Positions 32,258 to 42,921 of a stretch of DNA of 64,000 nucleotides are shown one piece after another. The stretch's first letter is position 1. Every line of letters starts with the position of its first letter. The stretch comes from Larix kaempferi (lineage: Eukaryota; Streptophyta; Pinopsida; Pinales; Pinaceae): contig BSBM01000036.1 in assembly GCA_027924585.1 (NCBI GenBank), positions 4,953,001 to 5,017,000 on the forward strand, in the 5' to 3' direction. The notes beneath the pieces were generated by a model. That model saw only the letters and a list, made by a program, of their open reading frames with translations. It was not told the origin of the DNA and ran no database searches. The position numbers were made by a program, and so were the translations under genes.

Positions 32258-33346
32258 GTGCCCAGTCATGTAGGAGCTACACCCATCCACACTATCTCGT
32301 TTCGATTTCCTACTTCAGGAGTAGTCAACACCTCAGTAATGGTTATGCTCAACCTTCCAAGGTTAACATTAGGACTACCTATGTGGTACCTGCCTTCCCC
32401 AACCCCTCCCCCGACACCGAATGTCATTTTACAACCAGTGCAACCCATCAATACCTCTAACTGTCCACCCCCTGGTGTAGCGAACATCCAAAACCGACCA
32501 CCTCCAACAGTGGCCACTGCATCAACATCTATTAATGCTCCCCCTCCACTCCACTACACTGGGGGAAAAGGCCCACAAACCTACACTGCTGGACCCACAA
32601 CTCGCACCGCCCCATCGACTCCAAAGCTGGCGAAGAATCCCCCAACAATTCGTGATCCCTGCAAGTGCTCTTTGTGAGACGATATAGGTCATGCTACCCA
32701 TCAATGTACACAATTACCATCACTTCAAGAACACATGCAAATGTTGGATGGCGATGCTAACATCCCAGTTGTCAAATTTGAATTGCCCCCTCAGCCTCAA
32801 GATAAATAGCTGCATACCAAGCACCCTTGTGTGATATGCGACATTTATGGCCATTATTCACATCACTGCTCGGATCTCCCAGATTATAGAGCAGCTCTAC
32901 ACAAATTGAATAATGTCGACCTAGAGATATCCCCTCCTGTCATTGAGGAAATACATCCACCAACATCTTCCTCCTCGGAAGAGATTAATACCATTTATAT
33001 GATCTCGTCCACCAGTGCACCCTAGTCAACCAATTTGACAACACAATGCTTCTGCAATGATGAGGAAATACTTGAAGCACTTACTACACCCGACTACCCC
33101 TGGGATGACATGCACCATCGATCCTATTTCATCCCTGAAACATCTGCATTCTCCAAAGAAAATCAATTATCCATTGAATCCAAAGATTTCCTACCCACCA
33201 AGGTCGACTGGTTTAAGGATCCCATCCTAGCCCCAGATTCCTTTGAGGAAGGAAATATGGCCAACATTTCACCTGTTATTAAAGTTGACATCTATACCAA
33301 GCCCGGAATACCCAAACTCATTTCCTTGGGCGCATCGTGTACATAG
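32258..33346 (+). pseudogene. Tat-B spacer between protease and RT with two CCHC knuckles
   Basis: A proline-rich segment (LPRLTLGLPMWYLPSPTPPP, VILQPVQPINTS) is followed by two zinc-knuckle motifs: CSL*DDIGHATHQC at 32666-32707, where the second Cys codon has become TGA, and CVICDIYGHYSHHC at 32828-32869. They lie 40 codons apart. Downstream come EEINTIYMISS, EILEALTTPDYPWDDMHHRSYF and a block ending GASCT before RT. The minus-strand copy has the same two motifs (57620-57661 and 57458-57499). The second is close in sequence to the gag knuckle CSICGVYGHYTHSC, so a duplication of the gag module is likely. A nucleic-acid-binding role is inferred. Confidence 0.8.
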
Positions 33347-34002
33347 GATGAGGTACAAGATTACAATAAACTTTTCCAAGAGTTTCGCAACGTATTTGCA
33401 TGGTCCTACACCAAGATGTCGGGTCTTGATCCCGCTATTGTAGAACACGACATTGACACTTGGCCCAACATACCACCTTTTCGCCAAAAACAACACCCCA
33501 TCCACCCATCTAAGCTTCCTGCCATCAAAGCGGAAATTGAGAAGCTTCGAACAGCAGGGTTCATTTACCCCATAGCCTACACCACCTGGGTTTCTAACCC
33601 AGTACCAGTTAACAAGAAGCAAGGCACTATCTGTGTCTGTACCGACTTCCGCGACCTAAATCTCGCCTGCCCCAAAGACAACTTTCCAACACCATTTATC
33701 GACCAACTTATCGATGCATGTGCGGGGCATGAGATACTATCTTTCATGGATGGTTTCTTCGGGTATAACCAAATTCACATTCGCAATGAAGATCAATACA
33801 AGAATGCCTTCACCATCCCATGGGGCACTTTTACTTACCGTGATATGCCCTTCGGCCTTAAAAACATTGGAGCCACTTTTTAGCAGGCCATGACATATTG
33901 TTTCCATGACTTGGTCAACATTATCCATGTCTACCTTGATGGCCTCAATACCCGATCGAAAAAATGATCCAATCATCTAAATGAACTCCGAAGAGTATTC
34001 CT
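33347..34002 (+). pseudogene. Tat-B reverse transcriptase
   Basis: Blocks in order: FQEFRNVFAWSYTKMSGLDP, KLRTAGFIYPIAYTTWVSNP, VNKKQGTICVCTDFRDLN, DNFPTPFIDQLIDACAG, FGYNQIHI and WGTFTYRDMPFGLKNIGATF. A TAG at about 33882 replaces Gln. The catalytic motif at about 33930 reads YLDG, so one of the two essential Asp residues is lost, and a TGA follows at about 33966. The enzyme is dead. Confidence 0.85.
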
Positions 34003-34880
34003 ATGTTGTCACAAATATCAAATCCGCTTGAACCCACTCAAGTGTGTATTCTGCGTTCCAGCAGGCCGGTTGTTAGGTTTCATCATCTCATAGAAAGGAA
34101 TCGTAGTCGCTCCGTTAAAATTCCAAGCCATCTTAGACCTCCCATCACCTCGTACACTTCTACAATTACAGAGCCTTCGAGGCAAAGAAAATTTCCTTCA
34201 TCGTTTTGTCCCGGATTATGCCACGACGGTTCATGGTTTCCTTCGTTTGCTCCGTACCCACATCCCTTTTGTGTGGGACGACCAAGCGCAAGGAGCTTTC
34301 GATGACCTAAAGAAATCTCTCACCAATGCCCCTTTGATCTCCCCTCCGTATTTCTCCAAAGATTTCATTCTTTACGTTTTGGCATCCAATTATGCCGTCT
34401 CTGGAGTTCTCATTCAAGAATACCCTGCTCGTCAAGAGCACATCATTTATTATGTGAGACAAACCTTATCTGGCCCACCGCTACGGTACCCATACAAAGA
34501 GAAATTGGCCCTCCCCATTGTCTTTTCAGTACATAAGTTGTGACATTACATCCTCATGAGCCACACTAAAGTTGTCCCGGACTCCAACCCCATGGTCTAT
34601 CTCTTGAACCGTCGCCTTCTGCAGGGCCGCGTTGCTAAATGGGTTATTATCTTACAAGAGTACGACCTAGTTTTCACAACCCCTAAGAGAACAAAAGCCT
34701 TAGCACTTGCTCAACTCATTACAGACCTACCATCCCTATCGCCATCACCATTAGTCAATACTAATCTAACTGACGACCATTTGTTCCTCATCTCGTCAGA
34801 TGACCCTTGGTATGGCGACATTTTGGTTTACATCTGTACACAAAATTTTTGACCCGATGTTGACCGTGATGGACATCGTC
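34003..34880 (+). pseudogene. Tat-B RT connection and first RNase H (degenerate)
   Basis: Readable as LNPLKCVFCVPAGRLLGFI, LLQLQSLRGKENFLHRFV, FVWDDQAQGAFDDLKKSL and the RNase H block FILYVLASNYAVSGVLIQE. The usual first catalytic Asp is missing (LYVLAS), as in Tat-A. Then PLRYPYKEKLAL, VYLLNRRLLQGRVAKWVIIL and DDPWYGDILVY. Three frames are needed to read it. Confidence 0.75.
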
Positions 34881-36052
34881 TCATCCGCCACCATGCTTCC
34901 CGTTATCTCCTCTTAGGTGATGTTCTCTATCGACGCAGGGTTGACACCATTTTATGACGTTTCCTTTCTCGGGAGGAAGCAAAACAAGTCCTTAACTAAT
35001 GTCACAACGGTGCTAGCAGCAGCCATTTCTCAGGAATGGCCATAGCCCAAAAGGTAATCCGCACAGGGTATTTTTGGCCCTCACTATTTACTGATTGCAT
35101 CACAGCGGTCAAACATTGCCAAAATTTCCAGCTCTTCGCCCCCAAGGCAAGGACACCCCCCACCCCCCTTCATCCAGTAGTCACCGTTGGTCCCTTTTGC
35201 AAATGGGCCATCAACTTCATGGAGTTTAATCCTGCATAAGCGGGCGTCCATAAACACATCATTGTGCTCATTGATTACTTTACCAAATGGGAAGAAGCCA
35301 TGCCTACTTTTAACTGCACAGCTGACACTACAGCCCGCTTCTTCTTCAACCATGTTATTACTCGTTTTGGAGTACCTAAACAACTCGTCTTAGACCATGG
35401 TTCTCATTTTGAGGACTCTATCTAGCGAGAATTTTCAACACTCCTTAAATTCCAACATCAATATGCCTCCCTCTACTACCCCCAAGGGAACATCCAAGTC
35501 GAAGCAATTAACAAAATTTTGAAGACAATCCTCCAGCGCACTGTCGACTGGCATAGGTCCAATTGGCATCACATGCTTTTTCTCGCACTATGGGATTACC
35601 GTACCTCCACTAAAACTACCACTGGTTTTACCCCTTTTCATTTGGTTCACGGCATGGAATCTATCCTCCCCATTGAGTGTTAGATCCCAACATTGCATAT
35701 CGCCATCGAACTCCTCCCAGACACCTCACCACTTGAGCAACGCTTGATTCTGTTGGAACAAGCTGATGAGGATCGTCGAGCAGCCCTCCAAACCATTGAA
35801 GCCACAAAAAACTACTCCAAATCTAGCTATGATAAGCATGTCCACCCATGAGCGTTTTGTGAAGGAGACCATGTACTCGTTTACGATCAAGCCCATGACA
35901 AAAAGGTCCAAGGAAAATTTGAATCCATGTGGCAATGCCCATACATCATACACACCTGCCTCGGACATGGGGCATACATTTTGACCGATTCAGAAGGTAA
36001 CCCCCTGCAAAACCCTCGTAACGGGTTGTACCTCAAACGCTTTTACCCATAA
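34881..36052 (+). pseudogene. Tat-B integrase
   Basis: Zinc-binding part: CHNGASSSHFSG then CQNFQLFAPKA, where the second Cys is lost. Core: INFMEF (the first Asp position reads Asn), HIIVLIDYFTKWEEAMP, LVLDHGSHFED (Asp at about 35395) and GNIQVEAINKILKTILQRT (Glu at about 35500). C-terminal: TTGFTPFHLVHGMESILPIE, GDHVLVYDQAHDKKVQGKFE and NGLYLKRFYP with TAA at 36050-36052. There are stops at about 35239, 35424, 35682 and 35850. Confidence 0.85.
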
Positions 36053-36154
36053 CATCTTTTGGACACCACGGTCCATATTGTACAGTTTTAATTCTTTTTT
36101 CAAATATCAAAACTTTCAAAAAAACTCACATTTTGTTTTCTTGCATGATAACAG

Positions 36155-36583
36155 ATGGATCCCGTTCCACTTTACTATGTTGGCTTTGTCGATGGTGCAA
36201 ATCACTGGTCTCCTAATCTCGCCTCTGTAGCTTGGGTACTCTATTCCCCATCACATGAGTTGATCCACCTCGACGGAGTGTGTATAGATGCTGCTACAAA
36301 TAACCAGGCTAAGTACGATGTTGTGACCGGTCTCCTGACTGCTGCCCTCCATATGGGCATAAGTCACCTTCACGTCTTCCTTGACTCCCAACTTCTTGTT
36401 TCCCAACTCAACAATTGCTACCAGGTACACAGTCCTTGTCTCTTTAGAAAATCCCTACGCACTAAACAAATGATTAGACATTTTGAATCCATTTCATTCA
36501 CTCATGTCCCAAGAAATCTCAACAGTGTAGTAGACCAAATGGAAAACAACATTCTAGATTGGCACGTCAATCAAACCATGTAG
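36155..36583 (+). pseudogene. Tat-B archaeal-type RNase H (aRNH), separate open frame
   Basis: A full-length 142-residue frame starting 102 bp after the integrase stop. Motifs: YYVGFVDGANHW (first Asp), NNQAKYDVV (the catalytic Glu has become Lys), VFLDSQLLVSQLN (Asp) and HVPRNLNSVVDQM (last Asp). It is open from ATG to TAG, but the E-to-K change should abolish activity, so I call it a pseudogene. The ATG directly follows GATAACAG after a T-rich stretch, matching a splice acceptor, as in Tat-A at 19702. Its position after integrase differs from elements where aRNH lies between RH and INT. Confidence 0.8.
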
Positions 36584-36892
36584 GACATCAAACATGCATC
36601 AACATAACATCACATAGGCATCAAAAAAACATATAAACAAACAAAACAACCCATCATAATATTGCATCCACGTGCAACAAAACATATAAACAATGACATA
36701 TGTGCATCCACATGCGACACGTCTGTATAATCAAAATGCATCCATGTGCATAAATATATATATCATATAGTCATAATGTAAAGAGTGCCCTCAACACCCG
36801 AATATACAAAAAATACATCAGCCGTACATAATACATATCAACAAAAACATTCCCATATGCTCATCAGCATTTGGGGGAAGGTAATGATCAGC
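36584..36892 (+). other. Gap between aRNH and antisense gene 1
   Basis: A-rich non-coding spacer with repeats of CATCCA(C/T)(G/A)TGC at about 36665, 36705 and 36731. Nothing else is seen. Confidence 0.5.
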
Positions 36893-37899
36893 CTAGTCCT
36901 CGTCATCACGGCCTGCCTCCTCCTCAGGATCCTCCTCCTTTGGTTCATCCTGGTACCTATCCCTCTTCTCTGCTGCCAACACAACAATTCGCAAAAAAAT
37001 TGACCTCCACTCTTGTGGAGCATCGAAACATAAGTCTAACACCTCTCGGTCCAAATCCCTCCAGCCATCATCTACCACACCATCCAATAGATGATCGATA
37101 GTATCACGTATGCCCTCTACTGCCTCATCATCACCCTGAAGGTGTACGAATCCTCGCGCAGGTGGTGGGGGTGCCACCACTGGTGGAGGTACTACCACCA
37201 CACAACCCTTATGGCCCTGATGCCCCAGTGGAGGCCAGGGACCCACATCTGCAATAACCAACATGCAAAAATGTCAAACATCATAAAAAAACCTCTAGCT
37301 ATCATCAATACAAACATGATATACTAAAAGAGAAAAACAAAAACAAATACGTACCATCTGGCCTCCAGGCATGACCTGGAGCTTGTGGCATCTCAATATC
37401 CCCCCGGTAATCCATAGTCCGGTACGGATAATCATCGAACATAATCGGCATCTTCTCCCACTGCTCATACATCTCTGAAGTAAATAAATTTCCAACTGCC
37501 CCGCCACCACATCGGTACATCATCTCCCCCCACCGCACCATCTGCGGCTCACTGATCTCACCATCCCGAATCGGCACACGTGGACGCAGTGTAGGCACCC
37601 GCTCAAAAAAGAAGCAACACGGAAATGAAGCATAACTAAAATCTCCCCCCTATAGCCTCACCTTGCTCAACTCACGCTGAACACAAGCAAGGAACATCTG
37701 CCCCCAGGCATAGTATGTCCCAGAACTCGATCAACTTGTTCAGCAAAAATTTTGTTCAACGCATAAGGGGAATCTGGGTGAACTTTAGCAGTCCGCCCAA
37801 ATCCAAAGCCGCTTATGCATGATGGTTCTCACAGATGATCTCCATTAGAGCATCCAATATCTCCCTCTCCCTCCACGAAGCCCTCAGCAGCCTAAGCAT
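36893..37899 (-). pseudogene. Tat-B antisense two-exon gene (unknown function)
   Basis: It reads on the minus strand from ATG 37899 (LRLLRASWREREILDALMEI). After stops it reaches KFTQIPL...KLIEFWD, then, past a deletion of about 110 codons relative to Tat-A, YYAWGQMFLACVQRELSKV, DFSYASFPCCFFFERVPTL and GEISEPQMVRWGEMMYRC to DDYPYRTMDYRGDIEMP. Exon 1 ends at 37355 (CCAGATG/GTACGT). The 106-bp intron ends TTGCAG at 37249, and exon 2 is open from 37248 to the stop at 36893, with an acidic C-terminus (Glu/Asp-rich). Splice position and phase (phase 1, G of an Asp codon) are the same as in Tat-A. Function is unknown. Confidence 0.7.
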
Positions 37900-38469
37900 C
37901 TTTCCAATTACACAAGAAAATTTTCAATCAGAAACATGCAACAAAATTTCCCCCAGCAACAACCCAGATCACGGCTGTAGGGCCCACAATCACAATCCAA
38001 GATCGCGAATGTGGAAGCCATAGCCACGATCCACATCGCGACTGTGGATCCCATAGCCACGATCCACATCGCAACTGTGAAGACCACAGTCGCGATCCAA
38101 ATCGCTCAAAAATCCTCATAAGTCACGATTTCCCTCATTGGTCACCCCACATGACCAATGCACCACCCTCAAGGCCTCGATTCCCCCCCAAAATTAAATA
38201 AAGTTAAAGCTTAAGGCCAATAAGCTTACCTGGAACTCACGAAATGAAAATTCGACGGTCGATTCTCCCGCAAATGGTGAAATTGCTCTGGCCAACTCAA
38301 ATCTCCTGTCAAACTCAACAATGCAAATGACACATGTCACTATGGGTCCACTTTCTATTTATAGATATTTGACCCATTTTCAGTCAACCATTCTGAATCC
38401 ATACGACATTCATTTTCCAAACCGTTTATACCATTGGATTTAGTGCGGCGAGAACTTCAAGGTGGTCTA
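37900..38469 (+). other. Tat-B 3' region left of tandem repeats
   Basis: Contains about five copies of a short degenerate motif (CCACAGTCGCGATCC / CCATAGCCACGATCC-like) at 37970-38100, close to 30 bp apart. No supported gene. Confidence 0.5.
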
Positions 38470-39020
38470 GTCAGTTTCCTAATTTCACTAGTCTCGTTTT
38501 TGGGTATTTTTTCACACACCCTCGTCACCTTGATTTATGTGCCACATCGGCTGTTGTCCATTTTTGATGAATTTTATATCACCAGATTCAATTTTTCGTG
38601 CTTGTGACGATGCTTGAGATCATTTCTCTCTCTCACCACCATATTTTTCAGGCATCTTTTCACATGCCCGTCGTCGCCTCAGTTTGCATGCCACATCAGT
38701 CGTTGTCCGTTTTAAACAAATTTTATATCACCAGATTCAGTTTTCCACACTCGTGATGATGCTTGAGATCATTTCTCACTCTCACCACCAGATGTTTTGG
38801 GCATCTTTTCACATTCCTGTCGTCACCTCGATTCGTGTGCCACATCAGTCCATTTTTGACAAGTTTTATATCATCGGATTCAGTTTTATGTGCTCGCGAT
38901 GATGCTTAAGATCATTTATTACTCTCACCATAAACCTTTTTTAACATTGTTCCCTCACACCTTGTCGCCTCGATTTGCGTGCCACATCATCAACTGTCGA
39001 ATTTTACAAAATTTGTGCAT
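38470..39020 (+). repeat. Tat-B 3' tandem repeat, unit about 145-150 bp
   Basis: Three to four diverged units, recognised by GATGATGCTTGAGATCATTT at about 38605, 38755 and 38898 and by CCACATCAGTC. The minus-strand Tat-B copy has the same repeat on the other strand (about 56100, 56255, 56400), so it belongs to the family. Confidence 0.8.
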
Positions 39021-39665
39021 CACAACTTATACATGAGCGCTTCACTCCATCCATACTGCAATTATGGCATTATTTTTCTATCATTCATCAACCAACAAGG
39101 AGGCCCCATCAATGTTCCCCACCTATCACTGTGCTTCATCCCCATACTTGTCCCTTGATTGAACACTTACTCCTCGCCTCACCATTACTTTTGTTCGGTA
39201 TAATTTTATCCCTTTTTCGGGCCGATCAATTCCTTTATGAAAAAGGCACTTAGGGAGTTTTTGTTAAGCTCTTTTATGACTCCTAAAACAATGAAAAGAT
39301 CGTCGAGCAATATTGCTTCCTTTCATGCTCGTTAAATGTATTTGAAAGGGCATCTACCTGGTATAAGTTTACCCCTTTTCCAGACCTTGTAGACTAATTA
39401 CGAAAAAGGAATACTCTAGTCACATCAGCTAGAAGAGTTCTTCATTGCATCCTTTTATACTTTTTCGTGCCTTGGAGACTAACACATGAAAAAGAAACCC
39501 CTTGGACTCTACTTACTGCTTTCAGACTCTCTAAAACTGAAAGCAACCACGAGCATGAACTGTCCTTGGCTCGTACAAATCCACACGACAATACCACTAC
39601 TGAGCACACTTCTATCCCTTCTCTAATATCCTTAAAACAATGAAGAAGGCCCCCAACAGTGCCTC
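39021..39665 (+). other. Tat-B 3' region between tandem repeats and antisense ORF 2
   Basis: Collinear with 55560-55900 of the minus-strand copy in reverse complement. A minus-strand frame at 39442-39675 shares the run DSSCSWLLS with that copy. Whether it is coding is unclear, and it could be a downstream exon of antisense ORF 2. Confidence 0.4.
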
Positions 39666-40148
39666 TTAGCGCCACATCAAAGCATATATAATCACACTAT
39701 TATGGCAGCTTCCCCAATTCGGTCGCCTTTGTTCAAAGTATTCTGTGATATTCCACCTTGAGAGTTTCCCGATACCATAAATCAGTTTGTCCTCCCAAGT
39801 CTCTCCCATTGCAGTACATATCCCTGATCCCTTAAAGCTATGGTCCCCGTACCTAAAGTAAATATCATATGCTTCCAGGTCATCCATGTCATCATGATCT
39901 AAACAAAGGAAGTTTGAGTCCCCCCACTCTATGACCCCAGTTATTCCCCATCCCCACAGAATTCCACTCCCACTATCAGTACTATCACACTTTGATTGTA
40001 CACCTCGTGCTCCTATCAAGGAAACATCATTGCCTTGGTAGTTGCAGGTCTCCCTCTGTCGACGCCAACCAATATATTCCAGAGGATAGACTGAGAGGTC
40101 CCTGTGCCTTGGACACATCACCATTAGTGGTGAGTTCCTACGGATCAT
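39666..40148 (-). CDS. Tat-B antisense ORF 2, 160 residues, unknown
   Basis: An uninterrupted minus-strand frame in an otherwise decayed element. No family is recognised. It begins MIRRNSPLMVMC and contains QRETCNYQGNDVSLIGARG, KCDSTDSGSG, WGDSNFLCLDHDD, AYDIYFRYGDHSF, GETWEDKL and EQRRPNWGS. The minus-strand Tat-B copy carries the same frame on the plus strand at about 54945-55260 (QRETCNYQGNDVSLTGARG, KCDSTDG, VDSNFLCLEYD), there with stops. Codon-level conservation suggests a real protein, but two copies of one repeat family are weak proof. It would be expressed only by antisense transcription. Confidence 0.5.
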   Translation of the reverse strand: MIRRNSPLMVMCPRHRDLSVYPLEYIGWRRQRETCNYQGNDVSLIGARGVQSKCDSTDSGSGILWGWGITGVIEWGDSNFLCLDHDDMDDLEAYDIYFRYGDHSFKGSGICTAMGETWEDKLIYGIGKLSRWNITEYFEQRRPNWGSCHNSVIIYALMWR

Positions 40149-40903
40149 TTTGAAAGGAGTCCTTAATGTCTCTCCAAATGATTATTTCTCACATGTTCGA
40201 CGTCAACACCTTGATCGCATTGTTGAGATTCGTACAGGGTATCGGTCCTTTCAGTTATTAGTTGAAGACCTCGGATGTCACCTGACTCTAGCACATTTGG
40301 TGAGTCTTCTTTAGGAATGACCAATTACATGTTCCTATGGATATTTGGGTTGTGCTTGGATACAGTATTCAGAAGCACCCCAGTTGTATACTTCTTCGAG
40401 TACACATTCAGATACGGTTCAGTGTACCCTTGAGATTCTGACTCACAGTTACTGAATCCATCCAGATGTTGGATACCTTCAGATCCAGTAGTTCATCAAC
40501 CCTTCTGACACCTCATTCAGAACGGTTGTTGCTATTTTCTAGTGTATCAGTTCTTCAGATCAGTCATGGTATGACCATGAGTATGTCCCAGCATTGTGTC
40601 CCTCTAGACCATTATGATGTACACAATAGGTTTATATGTATTGTTCAGGCCCCCTTTTTTGGGCCTTATTATTATTGTATATCTTGATACGAGCATGGGT
40701 ATGCTCACCTTGTCCATATATCAGAGATTATTCCTCATTCATTTTGAGGCCATGTATTTTCAATTTTTGCAGTTTGCATGGGACCGTTGTTCCAGTCTCC
40801 AATCGGTCTCTTATCTCCTCCAAACCCCAGGAAAAAGACAAAGAAAATATGATGTATATCGTCCATACGATGAGCTCCTGCCCTCACACATCAGGGGGCA
40901 ATC
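40149..40903 (+). other. Tat-B 3' end and polypurine tract
   Basis: Non-coding, ending CACACATCAGGGGGCAATC. The same CACACAT(T/C)AGGGGGCA block ends Tat-A, showing the two families are related. Nothing else is recognised. Confidence 0.6.
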
Positions 40904-40968
40904 TGTTAACACCCAAAAATTGTTCACTACCTCATTTCCCTATTCACATGACCCATTTGTCCACTTTT
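40904..40968 (+). repeat. Tat-B 3' LTR, left part
   Basis: Starts TGTTAACACCCAAAAA, as does the complete LTR at 59138. It is cut after 65 bp by copia-R. The last five bases CTTTT are the left target duplication. Confidence 0.9.
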
Positions 40969-41520
40969 TGTTAAGATTTAATATGCTAAGACAGAAAATA
41001 GCAGCATTACATTCCATTTCACAATAATAGCATATATAGGATCACTGAAGAAACAACAAGCACAACATAAACACAAGAGACAGAGATTTATCCTGGGAAA
41101 CCCTCATGGGGTAGAAAACCCAGCAAAGCTTCCTCAATATAGATGACCAACAATATACAAAGATGAAACCCTGAGACATGATCTCCTCCTACACAATAGC
41201 ATACCTCTCCTCCACAAGTGCGCTATCCTCAAGTGAGTGAGTGTATCAAATGAGGAACACACCTCCTCTATTTATACACTACTCTGATATGTATTTTACA
41301 CAAGTACATGTAGGCTCGTATTTAACCATTAGGTTAAATACCCCATTATAACTAACTGGGCTGACCCCCACATGGTGGGTCTAATAACCCTAGTTACCAC
41401 ACCCAACTCGGAGGAATAAACATCTCCAAATTTATAGTATAATCACATCGGAGGTATGGAACATCTCCGGAATAAATAATATACAAATATAATATTCTTT
41501 GAAGTTACAATATTTCAACA
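40969..41520 (-). repeat. copia-R 3' LTR
   Basis: In sense orientation it starts TGTTGAAATATTG and ends AATCTTAACA. The sense TATA box TATAAATAG lies at 41268-41276. Confidence 0.9.
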
Positions 41521-41532
41521 CTCCCCCTTAAC
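41521..41532 (-). other. copia-R polypurine tract
   Basis: On the minus strand, GTTAAGGGGGAG directly precedes the 3' LTR. Confidence 0.8.
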
Positions 41533-41744
41533 GAGAAGGATATTATAACAGTATCTGCACGAGCAAGGAGTCATCAACATCATACATGATACATCTATAA
41601 ATCATTGGAAGCTTTCTCAACATCATCAGTAACTCAAGTAGTTACTGGAACATCTTCAATACTGGAACATCAACATCTTCAGTACTGAGTCTTTATCTTC
41701 TGCAGCACTCGAACAGCTAGAACAACATCAACATCTGGATCCTC

Positions 41745-42015
41745 ACGATCATCAGTATCGTCATCTCATGATCATTAGCATCGTCATCACACGATCATCA
41801 GCATCGTCATCACACGATCATCAGCATCGTCATCACACGATCATCAGCATCGTCATCACACGATCATCAGCATCGTCATCTCACGATCATCAGCATCGTC
41901 ATCACACGATCATCAGCATCGTCATCTCACGATCATCAGCATCGTCATCACATGATCATTAGCATCGTCATCACACGATCATCAGTATCGTCATCACACG
42001 ATCGTCAGCATTGTC
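41745..42015 (-). repeat. copia-R array, 23-bp units
   Basis: About eleven direct units of 23 bp (plus strand CATCACACGATCATCAGCATC...). In the sense strand each unit holds ACGAT-GCTGATG-ATCGT, a 5-bp stem. It makes an apparent plus-strand frame at 41768-41962 that I do not regard as a gene. Confidence 0.85.
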
Positions 42016-42039
42016 ATCAACACAGGTATCCATAACAAT

Positions 42040-42246
42040 ACAAGTATCCACATCATTAGTACAAGTATTCATGCCAATACAAGTATACATATCATCAATA
42101 CAAGTATCCATACTGATACAAGTAATCATGTCATCAATGCATGTATCCTACCGATACAAGTAACCACATCATCAATACAAGTATCCTACCGATACAAGTA
42201 ACCACATCATCAATACAAGTATCCTACCGATACAAGTAACCACAAA
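42040..42246 (-). repeat. copia-R array, about 38-bp units
   Basis: Three near-identical and several diverged units. The sense strand has GTATC-GGTAG-GATAC in each, the same stem as hairpins in copia-L. Confidence 0.75.
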
Positions 42247-42261
42247 AAAAATCACTTTCTC

Positions 42262-42921
42262 GGAGACCATTCGTCTACGGATCAATTCAGGGACCAAAGT
42301 CCGGGGATGATACAATCCCCACTTCTCGGAGACCACACGTCTACGGATCAATTCAGGGACCGAAGTCCGGGGATGATACAATCCCCACTTCTCGGAGACC
42401 ACACGTCTACGGATCAATTCAGGGACCGAAGTCCGGGGATGATACAATCCCCACTTCTCGGAGACCACACGTCTACGGATCAATTCAGGGACCGAAGTCC
42501 GGGGATGATACAATCCCCACTTCTCGGAGACCACACGTCTACGGATCAATTCAGGGACCGAAGTCCGGGGATGATACAATCCCCACTTCTCGGAGACCAC
42601 ACGTCTACGGATCAATTCAGGGACCGAAGTCCGGGGATGATACAATCCCCACTTCTCGGAGACCACATGTCTATGGATCAATTCAGGGACCGAAGTTCGG
42701 GGATGATACAATCCCCACTTCTCGGAGACCACACGTCTACGGATCAATTCAGGGACCGAAGTCCGGGGATGATACAATCCCCACTTCTCGGAGACCACAC
42801 GTCTACCGATCAATTCAGGGACCGAAGTCCGGGGATGATACAATCCCCACTTCTCGGAGACCACATGTCTACGGATCAATTCAGGGACCGAAGTCCGAGG
42901 ATGATACAATCCCCACTTCTC
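42262..42921 (-). repeat. copia-R array, ten 66-bp units
   Basis: GGAGACC recurs at exact 66-bp steps from 42262 to 42922. In the sense strand each unit has three hairpins: GGAC-TTCG-GTCC (for example 42357-42368), GGGGAT-TGTATC-ATCCCC (42369-42386) and AGAC-GTGTG-GTCT. Since 66 is a multiple of three and the unit lacks stops, frames stay open on both strands (42172-42930 minus, 42307-43338 plus). I take these as by-products. Confidence 0.95.

Larger units (their letters stand above)
30772..40903 (+). mobile_element. Tat-B copy, internal region right of the Tat-A insertion
   Basis: This is the body of a Tat-type Ty3/gypsy element whose gag was split by Tat-A. The order is nucleocapsid, PR, spacer with two knuckles, RT, RH, INT, aRNH, antisense gene 1, tandem repeats, antisense ORF 2 and polypurine tract (TCAGGGGGCAATC before 40904). 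Its 3' LTR is 40904-40968 plus 48318-49003. The 5' LTR is not in the window. Many point stops, often TGA for CGA and TAG for CAG, show an old copy. Confidence 0.85.

Noticed and set aside
40466-41027. Plus-strand ORFs near the end of Tat-B
   Set aside because: Short, overlapping in two frames, one running into the LTR; no recognisable motif.
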